Of a DNA stretch of 64,000 bases, positions 51,649-60,287 are shown one piece after another (position 1 is the stretch's first letter; every line of letters begins with the position of its first letter). The translations under genes were made by a program, and so were the position numbers. Source of the stretch: CALDUY01 sp046350255 (lineage in GTDB: Bacteria; Planctomycetota; Planctomycetia; Gemmatales; Gemmataceae); the NCBI GenBank assembly GCA_046350255.1, contig JAXMAV010000035.1:8360-72359 (forward strand), read 5' to 3'. The notes under the pieces were generated by a model. The model saw only the letters and a program-made list of their open reading frames with translations, was not told the DNA's origin and searched no databases.

Positions 51649-52599
51649 TCACTTCTTCCCGGCTTGCTGCGCCACCTTCTGCTGGAAGTAACTCAGAGTC
51701 CGGCGCAGACCGTCGGGACGGGCCACTCGCGGCTGCCAGCCGAGCAAACTGCTGGCCCGGCTGATGTCCGGCTTGCGCACCTTCGGATCATCCTGCGGTA
51801 AGGGGCGATACTCGATCTGACTCTTGCCCCCAGACATCGCCAGAATCTCCTGGGCAAACTGCAGGATGGTGATCTCATCCGGGTTGCCAAGGTTGACCGG
51901 CTCGTGAAACTCGCACAGCAGCACCTTCTCGATCCCATCCACCAGGTCGGAGACGTAGCAGAAGCTCCGCGTCTGCGAGCCATCTCCGTAGACCGTCAGC
52001 GACTCGCCGCGCAGAGCCTGCCCCATGAAGTTTGGCAGCACCCGGCCATCATCCAGACGCATGCGCTCGCCGTAGGTGTTGAAGATGCGGATGATGCGCG
52101 TGTCGAGCTGGTGGGTGCGATGGTAGGCCATGACGATGGCCTCAGCGAACCGCTTGGCCTCGTCGTAGCAGCCACGGATACCGATCGGATTGACGTGCCC
52201 CCAGTAATCCTCGCGCTGCGGATGCACCTCGGGGTCGCCGTACACTTCGGAGGTGCTGGCCAGCAGGAAGCGAGCATTTTTTGCCTTGGCCAGCCCCAGC
52301 GTGTTGTGTGTTCCCAGCGAGCCGACCTTCAGCGTCTGGATGGGGAACTGCAGGTAATCGACGGGGCTGGCGGGGGAGGCAAAGTGGAGCACGTTGTTGA
52401 TATCGCCATCGATCTCCAGCGGATGCGAGATGTCGTGACGAATGAAGGTAAAGCGATCATTGGTACGCAGATGCTCGACATTGGCCAGCGACCCGGTAAT
52501 CAGGTTATCGACGCAAACGACCTCGTGCCCGCGTTCGAGGAAGCGCTCGCATAGATGCGAGCCAATGAAGCCCGCGCCGCCGGTGATCAATGTACGCAC
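51649..52599 (-). CDS. UDP-glucuronate decarboxylase / NAD-dependent sugar epimerase
   Basis: A 316-residue extended SDR enzyme. The start is GTG 52597-52599, with AGGAGG seven bases upstream and immediately before the dinucleotide site RTLITGGAGFIGSHLCE; the open frame upstream is not family-like. Catalytic triad region: LLASTSEVYGDPEVHPQ and GCYDEAKRFAE (YxxxK). The markers NVLHFASPASPVDY, RIFNTYGERM and VYGDGSQTRSFCYVSDLVDG closely match UDP-xylose synthases (UXS), which turn UDP-glucuronate into UDP-xylose for surface glycans. Some dTDP-glucose dehydratases are similar, but the 'HLASPASP' block favours UXS. Confidence 0.88.
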   Translation of the reverse strand: MRTLITGGAGFIGSHLCERFLERGHEVVCVDNLITGSLANVEHLRTNDRFTFIRHDISHPLEIDGDINNVLHFASPASPVDYLQFPIQTLKVGSLGTHNTLGLAKAKNARFLLASTSEVYGDPEVHPQREDYWGHVNPIGIRGCYDEAKRFAEAIVMAYHRTHQLDTRIIRIFNTYGERMRLDDGRVLPNFMGQALRGESLTVYGDGSQTRSFCYVSDLVDGIEKVLLCEFHEPVNLGNPDEITILQFAQEILAMSGGKSQIEYRPLPQDDPKVRKPDISRASSLLGWQPRVARPDGLRRTLSYFQQKVAQQAGKK

Positions 52600-52849
52600 C
52601 TGGGTGCCTCCTCCTGGGGGGTATAACGCATGCCAGCGTTGTACCCCCGCCGCGGGACTCTGGCAAGGACGTCCCCCCTCGTCGTCCAGGCTCGTGCTTC
52701 TTAAGATACCTCTCTCTGGTTGCAACCAGTCCCGAAGCATTCGCGAGGAAACGCTGGCTCTCCTGTGCTCTCCCGTGGGAGCCCGCCTGGCTGCTCTCCC
52801 CTTGCTTTGCTCTGGCTCGGGCAGATCTCCTATCAGGTGGATGTTCCTC

Positions 52850-55420
52850 ATGGCTTCGCGTTCGATTCGTACATTCACGGTGCTGCCGCAGATTCCCACG
52901 CGCCTGCAGGCGCTGCACCGCCTCGCCTACAACGTGTGGATGACCTGGAACCCCGACGCCATCGCGCTGTTCCGCCGCATCGACAGCGACCTGTGGGAGG
53001 CGGTGGACCACAGTCCAGTCCGACTGCTGGGTGCGGTGGACCAGAACCACCTCGAGGCGCTTCAGAACGATGACGGGTTCCTGTCGCACATGGAGCGCGT
53101 CGAGGAAGAGTTCGACGCCTACCTGAACGCCTCGACCTGGTACCAGGAGGAGTGCACCGCCTCCGCGCCGCCACACTTCGTCATCGCTTACTTCTCTGCC
53201 GAGTTTGGACTGCATGAGAGCGTGCCGGTCTACTCTGGTGGCCTGGGAGTGCTCTCGGGCGATCATCTCAAGAGCGCGTCCGACCTCGGGTTGCCGCTCG
53301 TGGGTGTCGGCCTGATGTACCGCGAGGGCTACTTCCGTCAGTATCTCACCGTTGATGGCTGGCAGCAGGAACGCTATCCAGAGAACGACTTCTTCAACAT
53401 GCCGCTGGTGGCCGAGCACGCGCCGGATGGGTCGCCCCTCGTCATCGGGGTCCCCTTCCCCCAGCGTGAGGTCTTCGCCCGCGTCTGGCGCCTGCAGGTT
53501 GGGCGGATTCCTCTCTACCTGCTCGACACCAACATCGCCCGCAACAGCCCCGAGGACCGCCTGATCACGGCCCGCCTCTACGGTGGCGACCATGACATGC
53601 GCATCCGCCAGGAGATCATGCTGGGCATCGGCGGCCTCCGAGCCTTACAAGCGCTGGGCAAGTCGCCCACTGTCTGCCACATGAACGAGGGCCACTCCGC
53701 TTTCTGCGTCCTCGAACGGATTCGCAGCCTGATGGAGAGCAAGCGCTGCGATTTCGCGACGGCTCGCGAGGCCATCTCCGCGGGCACGGTCTTCACCACC
53801 CATACGCCGGTGCCGGCCGGCAACGACGTCTTCAGTCCTCACCTCATCGAGCATTACTTCGCCTGGATGATGCCCCAGCTGCATCTCGACCGGCACGAGT
53901 TTCTCGGCCTGGGACGCCAGAACCCCTCTGACCATGCCGAGCCGTTCGGGATGACCGTGCTGGCCCTGCGGCTGGCCAACCTTGCCAACGGCGTGAGCAA
54001 GCTCCACGGCGCGGTCTCGCGCAAGATGTGGCGTCTCATTTGGCCGAATGTCCCCGACGCCGAGATCCCCATCACCAGCATCACGAACGGCATCCACACC
54101 CGCACCTGGGTGTCGCCCGACCTGGCCCAATTGTTCGATCGCTACCTCAGCGCGGACTGGCACCAGAACCCGCAGCAGACCTCGCTGTGGAAACGGGTGG
54201 ATGCCATTCCGGACGCGGAACTCTGGCGCACCCACGAACGGCGACGCGAACGGCTGGTATCGTTTGCCCGCATGCGGCTGAAAAAGCAGCTGGCGGCGCG
54301 TAACGCGCTTCCTGCCGAGATGGCCCGGGCCGACGAGGTGCTGGACCCGGATGCCCTGACGATCGGCTTCGCTCGCCGGTTCGCCACCTACAAGCGCGGC
54401 AACCTGATCTTCCGTTCGCTCGAGCGGCTCCAGGCGCTGCTCAATCACAAGGAGCGACCTGTACAGTTCATCTTCGCCGGCAAGGCGCACCCGCGCGACC
54501 ATGGCGGCAAGGAACTCATCGCCGAGATCCTGCAGTTTGCCCGGCGTCCGGAGTTTCGCCGCCGTATCGTCTTCCTCGAAGACTACGACATGAACATCGC
54601 CCGCTACATGCTCCAGGGCGTGGACATCTGGCTGAACAACCCGCGCCGTCCCCTGGAGGCCTCGGGCACCAGCGGCATGAAGGCGGCAGTCAACGGCGGC
54701 CTCAACCTGTCGATTCTCGATGGCTGGTGGTGCGAGGGCTATCACGGCGACAACGGCTGGGCGATCGGCGCCGGCGAGGAGTACACCGACCTGGCCTACC
54801 AGGACGACCTCGAGAGTCGGGCCATCTACGACCTGCTCGAGCAGGAGATCGTGCCGCTATTCTACACGCGCGGTAACGATGGTCTGCCGCGCGGCTGGAT
54901 TAAACGGATGAAGCGCGCCATCGCCAGCCTTTCTCCGGTCTACAGCACTGGCCGGATGGTGGCCGAATACACCACCATGGGTTACCTGCCCAGCGGGCAG
55001 CGGCATCTGGCGCTGTTGTCCGACGACCTGCGGGCGGCGCGCGGCCTGGCCGAGTGGCGTCGGCTCGTCGGCAAACACTGGTCCCACGTCAAGGTGGCCC
55101 ACGTCGAGGCGGTCGCAAGCGATCCGCTACATGTCGGCCACGAACTCCAGGTCCGGGCTCATGTGCAGCTGGGAGGCCTCAGCCCCGCCGAGGTGCAGGT
55201 GCAGCTGTTTCATGGCCTGGTGGACAACATGGGTGAGATTCCCCATCCGGGTACGCTCGAGATGTCCAGCAACGGCTCGCAGCCGGAACATGGGGTCTGG
55301 CTGTTCCAGGGCACCATCCCCTGTCGGGTCAGCGGTCAACACGGGTTCACCGTGCGTGTGTTGCCTCGCCATCAGGCGCTGGCCAATCCGTTTGAGCCGG
55401 GGCTACTCTGCTGGGGTTGA
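52850..55420 (+). CDS. glgP: Glycogen/alpha-glucan phosphorylase (short form)
   Basis: An 856-residue GT35 enzyme that releases glucose 1-phosphate from storage glucan. The ATG at 52850 follows AGGTGG by nine bases. The N-terminal block LHRLAYNVWMTWNPDAIALF is the DUF3417 region of the Thermotoga-type short phosphorylases. Others are FVIAYFSAEFGLHESVPVYS, LSGDHLKSASDLGLPLVGVG, HMNEGHSAFCVLER and TTHTPVPAGNDVF. The pyridoxal-phosphate lysine sits in EASGTSGMKAAVNGGLNLSI. Length fits that subgroup (~850). Partner of GlgC 26 kb upstream. Divergent from the UXS gene, convergent with the anti-sigma gene (seven bases). Confidence 0.95.
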   Translation: MASRSIRTFTVLPQIPTRLQALHRLAYNVWMTWNPDAIALFRRIDSDLWEAVDHSPVRLLGAVDQNHLEALQNDDGFLSHMERVEEEFDAYLNASTWYQEECTASAPPHFVIAYFSAEFGLHESVPVYSGGLGVLSGDHLKSASDLGLPLVGVGLMYREGYFRQYLTVDGWQQERYPENDFFNMPLVAEHAPDGSPLVIGVPFPQREVFARVWRLQVGRIPLYLLDTNIARNSPEDRLITARLYGGDHDMRIRQEIMLGIGGLRALQALGKSPTVCHMNEGHSAFCVLERIRSLMESKRCDFATAREAISAGTVFTTHTPVPAGNDVFSPHLIEHYFAWMMPQLHLDRHEFLGLGRQNPSDHAEPFGMTVLALRLANLANGVSKLHGAVSRKMWRLIWPNVPDAEIPITSITNGIHTRTWVSPDLAQLFDRYLSADWHQNPQQTSLWKRVDAIPDAELWRTHERRRERLVSFARMRLKKQLAARNALPAEMARADEVLDPDALTIGFARRFATYKRGNLIFRSLERLQALLNHKERPVQFIFAGKAHPRDHGGKELIAEILQFARRPEFRRRIVFLEDYDMNIARYMLQGVDIWLNNPRRPLEASGTSGMKAAVNGGLNLSILDGWWCEGYHGDNGWAIGAGEEYTDLAYQDDLESRAIYDLLEQEIVPLFYTRGNDGLPRGWIKRMKRAIASLSPVYSTGRMVAEYTTMGYLPSGQRHLALLSDDLRAARGLAEWRRLVGKHWSHVKVAHVEAVASDPLHVGHELQVRAHVQLGGLSPAEVQVQLFHGLVDNMGEIPHPGTLEMSSNGSQPEHGVWLFQGTIPCRVSGQHGFTVRVLPRHQALANPFEPGLLCWG

Positions 55421-55427
55421 GACCGCT

Positions 55428-56186
55428 TCAGAGAAGGAGGCGGAGCCGGCGCTCCGCCTCGCGGGCCGAGGCCGCAATCTTGCGAAGGGACGGCGCCGCG
55501 CCCAGGTGGCGCCCCTCCCAGGCCGAGGCCAGGCGCGAGGCAGTGCTTTCCGCGCGTTCAAGCTGAGTAACGATGGGAGGCAGGAGCCGACCGCGCTCGG
55601 TCCCGGGGAGCGTGCGCGCCGCCTCGAAGAGATCGGTTTGCACCAACCGTTCAAAGTGACTGGCCAGGAGAGCGGCGGCGTCGGGTTGTTCAGCCAGGGT
55701 GCGTACCTCAGCCAGCAACTCCTCCGACAACCCGGCCAGGGCGGCTAGCCGTTGCTCGGGCGACGTGGCGTTGCGCAGGCGCTGCTCGACCAAACGCGGA
55801 TAGGGCAGCCCGGGGGGCGTTTCCGGATCGGGACGCGGCGGCCAGGCCCACCAGGCCAGGGTGAACAGGGTCAACGTGGCGGCCAGTGCCAGCGCCAGCG
55901 CGAGCTTCTGGCGTCCACCTTCCCGGACCCGGCGCGTATCGGCAGAGGGAGCCAGCGGCACGTGCAGGAGGGGCCCGGCGGGAGCGTCGGCCAGTTGACG
56001 CAGGAAGGCCACGGGCGGCCCCGACTCGGGGACGGTGAGCTGAGTAATCTTGCGTTCCAGCCGCACCAGCCGTCGCAGCCATTCCTGGCACCCTGGGCAA
56101 TCGGCCAGGTGAGTGGCAGCCTCGGGTCCGGGTCGATCGGGTCGCTCGCAGGCCAGCAGTTGCTGGCGCACCTCGGCGCAGTTCAT
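55428..56186 (-). CDS. Anti-sigma factor with zinc-finger (zf-HC2) domain
   Basis: A 252-residue protein. The N-terminus MNCAEVRQQLLACE with HLADCPGCQEWLRRL gives the His-x3-Cys-x2-Cys of ZAS-type anti-sigma factors, with the upstream cysteine at position 3. One membrane helix follows (LALALAATLTLFTLAWWAW, ~residues 95-113). The extracytoplasmic C-terminus is helical and Arg/Glu/Leu-rich. The ATG overlaps the stop of the sigma gene (ATGA), the usual sigma/anti-sigma arrangement. It presumably holds the ECF sigma at the membrane until a signal releases it. Confidence 0.85.
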   Translation of the reverse strand: MNCAEVRQQLLACERPDRPGPEAATHLADCPGCQEWLRRLVRLERKITQLTVPESGPPVAFLRQLADAPAGPLLHVPLAPSADTRRVREGGRQKLALALALAATLTLFTLAWWAWPPRPDPETPPGLPYPRLVEQRLRNATSPEQRLAALAGLSEELLAEVRTLAEQPDAAALLASHFERLVQTDLFEAARTLPGTERGRLLPPIVTQLERAESTASRLASAWEGRHLGAAPSLRKIAASAREAERRLRLLL

Positions 56187-56773
56187 GTCCCGGCCTCCGG
56201 TTCGAGCTTGTCCATCAATTTTTGCCGTGCCTTGAAGACCCGCCAGCGCGCGGTTTCCTCCGTGGTCTCCAGCACCTCCGCAATCTGACGGAACGATAGT
56301 CCTTCATCGACGCGCAGCAGGAGGGCCGCCTTGAAATCGGTGGGCAGCCCCTCGACGGCGGCAGCCAGTTCGCGCAGTTGCTCGCGCGAACATGCGGCTT
56401 CGACGGGCCCTGGGGCGGAGGCTGCCAGATCATCCGGCAAGGCCGCGCGACGACGTCCCGGCGAGCGATGGAGGTTGGCAAAGGCGTTGTGTCCGATGCG
56501 GAACAACCAGGCGCGAAAATTGGTACCCGCGCGGAAGCGATCCAGATGGGCCAGCGCCTTGAGGAACGTCTCCTGGGCGAGGTCCTCGGCCAGGTGCCGG
56601 TCACGGGTCAGGTGAACCAACCAGCGAAACAAGCGCGGCCAGTAGACTTCGACCAGGCGCGCGAAGGCCGCGCGATCGCCTGCCTGGGCGGCCAGCAGCC
56701 ACGCCGTTTCTGGCGGTTCGTCCCGCCCCGCGGCTGAAACGCCGCGCAACTCTCCTGAGGCTTCCACCCGCAT
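56183..56773 (-). CDS. ECF RNA polymerase sigma factor
   Basis: A 196-residue sigma-70-family ECF factor. The start at 56771-56773 follows GGGAGG by seven bases; an ATG 15 codons upstream lacks one. Region 2: RLFRWLVHLTRDRHLAEDLAQETFLKAL (two consecutive blocks) with FRAGTNFRAWLFRIGHNAFA. Region 4: LREHLRAL-equivalent ELAAAVEGLPTDFKAALLLR, EGLSFRQIAEVLETTEETAR and WRVFKARQKL. It directs RNA polymerase to a stress or envelope regulon not identifiable here. Divergent from the DUF1559 gene. Confidence 0.92.
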   Translation of the reverse strand: MRVEASGELRGVSAAGRDEPPETAWLLAAQAGDRAAFARLVEVYWPRLFRWLVHLTRDRHLAEDLAQETFLKALAHLDRFRAGTNFRAWLFRIGHNAFANLHRSPGRRRAALPDDLAASAPGPVEAACSREQLRELAAAVEGLPTDFKAALLLRVDEGLSFRQIAEVLETTEETARWRVFKARQKLMDKLEPEAGT

Positions 56774-56944
56774 CCGGATCCCTCCCGGCCTGGTGTCCTG
56801 GTGGTACAACACCCGCAATTGGCCTCTTGTTGGCGGATTTTCGAGATGGGAAAGCAGAAATTCACTAGGCCTCGGACGCTTCCCCTCTGTATCTTAGCAG
56901 CAGACTCACTCCATTCTCATTTCGTTCTCCCTGAGGCTCCGGTC

Positions 56945-57856
56945 ATGTCCACGCCGCGTTTGCGCAGGATGCCCATCCGTGGGGCATTCACGTTGATCGA
57001 ATTGCTGGTGGTCATTGCCATCATTGCCATTCTGATCGGGTTGCTACTCCCCGCAGTCCAGAAAGTGCGCGAAGCCGCCTCGCGCATGCAGTGTCAGAAC
57101 AACCTGAAGCAACTGGCCCTGGCCATGCACAACCATCACGACACCCATGGGCATCTGCCCAACGGGGGCGAAGGCTGGTGGATCCCGCCTGTCTACGATG
57201 GCCCGGGTATGCCGGTTGTGGGTGGTCGTCAGTTCGCAGGGTGGGGCTTCCAGATCCTGCCCTTCATCGAAGCCGATAACCTCCATAAGGGCAGCGGCAA
57301 GGCCACTGTCGCGGAGTGCCAGATTCAGGCCATCAGCACGCCAGTCAAGACCTTCTTCTGCCCCAGCCGCAGGGCACCGGAGCCGCTTCCTTCGACTGGA
57401 GCCTGGTACGGTCCGGGCGGAAACTATCCTCATGCTCCAACCGATTATGCCGCCAGTGAAGGAAACGGCAACCGTGGGGTGATCGTCTACAACCCCAGTG
57501 GTGCCTCCAACAAGGGCCGACGACTTACCGATGTCACCGACGGCACCACCAGTACCATTCTTCTGGGCGACAAACGGATGGACCTGACCAACCTGGGTGG
57601 TTATCAGTCAGATGACAACGAGGGCTACAGCTCGGGCTGGGACCACGACGTGATTCGTCGCACCGATCTGGTTCCGCTGCCTGATTCCAGCAACGGCTCG
57701 AACTGGGGCGAACAGCGGTTTGGCTCGTCCCACAGCGGTGTCTTTGTTGTGGCCATGGCGGACGGCTCGGTTCGAGGCATCTCCTACTCGATCCAACCGA
57801 CGGTGTTCCTCAATCTTGGCATCCACAATGATGGCAACGTGATTCCGAACTTCTAA
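56945..57856 (+). CDS. DUF1559 protein with prepilin-type N-terminus
   Basis: A 303-residue planctomycete-type pseudopilin. The prepilin cleavage site and helix are RGAFTLIELLVVIAIIAILI (processed before Phe), followed by LLPAVQKVREAASRMQCQNN, LKQLALAMHNHHDTHGHLPN and GWGFQILPFIE. The C-terminus has the H-X9-DG signature (HSGVFVVAMADG). Genomes of this group carry dozens to hundreds of copies; roles in pilus-like or surface structures are proposed. There is no adjacent assembly machinery, though a GspF-like gene lies at 30 kb. Confidence 0.95.
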   Translation: MSTPRLRRMPIRGAFTLIELLVVIAIIAILIGLLLPAVQKVREAASRMQCQNNLKQLALAMHNHHDTHGHLPNGGEGWWIPPVYDGPGMPVVGGRQFAGWGFQILPFIEADNLHKGSGKATVAECQIQAISTPVKTFFCPSRRAPEPLPSTGAWYGPGGNYPHAPTDYAASEGNGNRGVIVYNPSGASNKGRRLTDVTDGTTSTILLGDKRMDLTNLGGYQSDDNEGYSSGWDHDVIRRTDLVPLPDSSNGSNWGEQRFGSSHSGVFVVAMADGSVRGISYSIQPTVFLNLGIHNDGNVIPNF

Positions 57857-57943
57857 TCTTTCCGCGCGGCCTGGTCCTGGACCTGGCTCCGACCTGAACC
57901 CGGAGCCGGGTCCGTCCCTTTTCACCTTCTCTCACGGTCCATC

Positions 57944-58366
57944 ATGCCTCCTCTCTTTTTCCGCAGCCTGTTACTTCTTGTTCTGGTCACGGCCTTGTGT
58001 TCGTTGCCGGCCTGTCAATCCGGGGTGTCCAAGGTGAAGGTCACCGGCAAACTGACGAAGGGCGGTAAACCGCTCGAGGTCAAGGCGATGGTCGGCAAGG
58101 TGGTACTCATGCTGGAACCAGTCGATGCGAAGGGGGGCGAAGAGTATGCCGTCCTCCAGGCCGACGGGTCGTTCACCGTGCCAGGACCCGACAAGCGGGG
58201 CATCCCACCGGGAAAGTACCGGCTGGTGATTCAGCAGTTTGACGAGTTCGGACGCACTCCGGACAAACTCGGCGGCGCCTACGAGCGCGGCAAGTCTCCG
58301 CTCATCCGCGACATCACTCCCCAGAGCGCATTTCTGGAGATCGACCTGGACAAGGTCTCCAAGTAA
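57944..58366 (+). CDS. Small lipoprotein with transthyretin-like fold
   Basis: A 140-residue lipoprotein: hydrophobic SLLLLVLVTALCS and lipobox LPAC (Cys26). The rest looks like a single beta-sandwich of the carboxypeptidase-regulatory/transthyretin type: VKVTGKLTKGGKPLEV, LQADGSFTVPGPDKRGIPPG and KYRLVIQQFDEF. Such small lipoproteins typically follow DUF1559 genes in planctomycetes, as here (88 bases downstream), so the pair probably works together. It is followed by a terminator. Confidence 0.82.
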   Translation: MPPLFFRSLLLLVLVTALCSLPACQSGVSKVKVTGKLTKGGKPLEVKAMVGKVVLMLEPVDAKGGEEYAVLQADGSFTVPGPDKRGIPPGKYRLVIQQFDEFGRTPDKLGGAYERGKSPLIRDITPQSAFLEIDLDKVSK

Positions 58367-58395
58367 ATCGGGCTAGACCTCTCTCAGAACCAAAC

Positions 58396-58437
58396 GCGCC
58401 CCGGAAGGAGTTACTGCCTTCCGGGGCGCATCATTTT
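58396..58437 (+). terminator. Rho-independent terminator after the lipoprotein gene
   Basis: 13-base perfect arms (58396-58408 and 58417-58429), eight-base loop, followed by ATCATTTTCTG. It ends the DUF1559-lipoprotein transcript and lies 27 bases before the end of the convergent BBP7 gene. Confidence 0.85.
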
Positions 58438-58455
58438 CTGTCTGGCGAGCCAGGA

Positions 58456-59829
58456 TCAAAAGGACACGGCCAGACCGAAGTTCAGACCCTGCGTCCAGAA
58501 GTCCGAAGCGTTCAGCTGCGGACGAGGCGAGGCTGTGACGGCCGCCGGGTCGTAGGTCGGGCTGATGGGCAACTGTCGGACGTCCACTGTCCGATCCAGT
58601 TGATCGCCGGGCCGCACAACCGAACTCAGGTAGAGGAAGTTGTAGCCGACGAAGAGCCGCCCCCAGGGTGTGACCTGATAGCCGACGGTGAAATCGACCT
58701 CCGGCATCACGGCCAGGCGAGTAGTGCCCTCACTGCCACTGTTGGACCGCAGCGCCAGCAGGCCACCTTCCAGCGTCCGCCGGGTGCCATCGGTCGCCAC
58801 CAGGGTCGAACTCCCGCGCACCGTGACCTGCTGCACCGCAGCGCCCAGTCCGACCGCCGAGCGCACATTCATGTCGAAGCGTCCCTGGCGCACAGCAGCG
58901 AGGAAGCCGACCTGTCCGCCATAGAAGTTGGTCTGGGTCCGGAACAGATCCTGCTTGAACCGCACGTCGCCTTCGCCGATTGGCTGGCCATCGAAGAACC
59001 CGATGCCGCCGGGGACCAGCGTCGAACGATCCTGGAGATTCAGCTCCTCACGCAAACCCAGGTAGCGGAAGCCGCCGTAGACCGCCTCGATGGGCCCCCA
59101 GCCGACCCGCCGCGTAAGGTTGACTTCGCCGCCCCACAGCCGACTTTCCAGGCTTACCGTCGCACTCCCCGAGATGGCGTTGGGGTAAGTGAGGTAGTTG
59201 ACCACTTCCTGACCAGTGGTTGCATTCACGAACGGACGGGCCAGCACCGGCAGCCCCGCGCTGGCAAAGTCGGTGCCCTGATTGGCCAGGAAGAAGCCGC
59301 CGAGGTCGACCCCCAGGTCCAGCTCGGAGGAGTAGCTTCCCACCCGCAGGCGCAACCCCGAGACGGGATCATTGCCGTTGACGGGCTCCTGTCCGAACAG
59401 GGAAACCGTGCTCAGTCCACCGGGCACCAGCGGGCCCAACGACGAGGTGGTGACCAGTGGAAAGGCCACGGGGCTGCTCTTGATCCACCAGAGCAGGTAC
59501 TCGGCGCTGACCCAGAAAAGTTCGTCCGACTCCGCTGGAGTAGCGGCCGCCGGGGCGGGACACTCTGGCCTGGTTTCACCACATGCCAGAGCGGAAATGG
59601 TGGATGGTGGCAGACTGACCTGATTAGCCCCGGCCTGAGGCGGGCCCCCAACCTGGGGGGACAGCGTGGCTGATGGCAGACTGGTTGGAAGCGCGGCAGC
59701 CTTTTCCGAGGCAAAGAGGCGGTCGTCCTTCCGCATCGGTTCTTCCGCCCGGAGTCCTCCCGCGGCTGCGCCGGCCAGCACCACGGCAGCCAGACAGTTC
59801 GTGAGCAATCGAACACGACGGCACACCAT
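58456..59829 (-). CDS. BBP7-family outer-membrane beta-barrel protein
   Basis: A 457-residue exported protein. The ATG at 59827-59829 follows AAGGAGGAGG by five bases and opens a signal peptide (LLTNCLAAVVLAGAAAGGLRA). After a ~100-residue Pro/Ala/Ser-rich linker with two close cysteines (CGETRPEC), the barrel begins with FWVSAEYLLWWIKSSPVAFP, the BBP7 opening. It continues in alternating strands such as SLESRLWGGEVNLTRRVGWG and VYGGFRYLGLREELNLQDRS. It ends VTPWGRLFVGYNFLYLSSVV and FGLAVSF with a terminal Phe as in outer-membrane proteins. Function unknown; a porin-like or structural role is likely. Confidence 0.88.
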   Translation of the reverse strand: MVCRRVRLLTNCLAAVVLAGAAAGGLRAEEPMRKDDRLFASEKAAALPTSLPSATLSPQVGGPPQAGANQVSLPPSTISALACGETRPECPAPAAATPAESDELFWVSAEYLLWWIKSSPVAFPLVTTSSLGPLVPGGLSTVSLFGQEPVNGNDPVSGLRLRVGSYSSELDLGVDLGGFFLANQGTDFASAGLPVLARPFVNATTGQEVVNYLTYPNAISGSATVSLESRLWGGEVNLTRRVGWGPIEAVYGGFRYLGLREELNLQDRSTLVPGGIGFFDGQPIGEGDVRFKQDLFRTQTNFYGGQVGFLAAVRQGRFDMNVRSAVGLGAAVQQVTVRGSSTLVATDGTRRTLEGGLLALRSNSGSEGTTRLAVMPEVDFTVGYQVTPWGRLFVGYNFLYLSSVVRPGDQLDRTVDVRQLPISPTYDPAAVTASPRPQLNASDFWTQGLNFGLAVSF

Positions 59830-60287
59830 GGAACCTCCTCCTTGATCTCTTCCTGGAGAGAGCACCTCCACCCAGGGGCACCGAGAATCTGTGTAATGCC
59901 CCTTGGACTCCTGGAGGTGGCGCGAACCGCATCCCCGGTATCGTCCGGACAACCCGCCTCTTCCCATCCAGACCGCTCTTCCCGATAACGCGAATCGTCA
60001 CCTCGAATGGAGTAATCGGCACACTCTCTCCATGCTGCCTCGAGGGACCAACCCGCATACCCATTCGCGTAGCGCCTGGCAGACTGTATCGATTGGTGAA
60101 CTGTTGCTCGCCGAACAGCTTCTCGCCAGGTAGGAAATCCCCTTGCAACCTACCCAGATTGCCTTAGAGTTAAACTTACGGAACAACCCCCTCTCCCTCC
60201 CTGACACAGTGCGAGCCTGCGCGATGTTCGGCGCGGCAAGCCGGTCCTGGCGAGTGAGCTTCTCTGCCATCTCAGGAGAAGTTGCCC
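59830..60287. other. Divergent intergenic region, 458 bases
   Basis: It lies between the BBP7 barrel (minus) and the giant exported protein (plus). No open frame in it has a ribosome site or family-like sequence. A weak plus-strand promoter candidate is at 60143-60170. It is otherwise unremarkable; the stretch 60150-60185 is locally AT-rich. Confidence 0.5.
60143..60170 (+). promoter_or_regulatory. Weak promoter candidate for the giant exported protein
   Basis: TTGCAA (60143-60148), 16-base spacer, TAGAGT (60165-60170), next to the AT-rich TTAAACTTA. Each element matches consensus at four of six positions; about 118 bases upstream of the ATG. Confidence 0.25.
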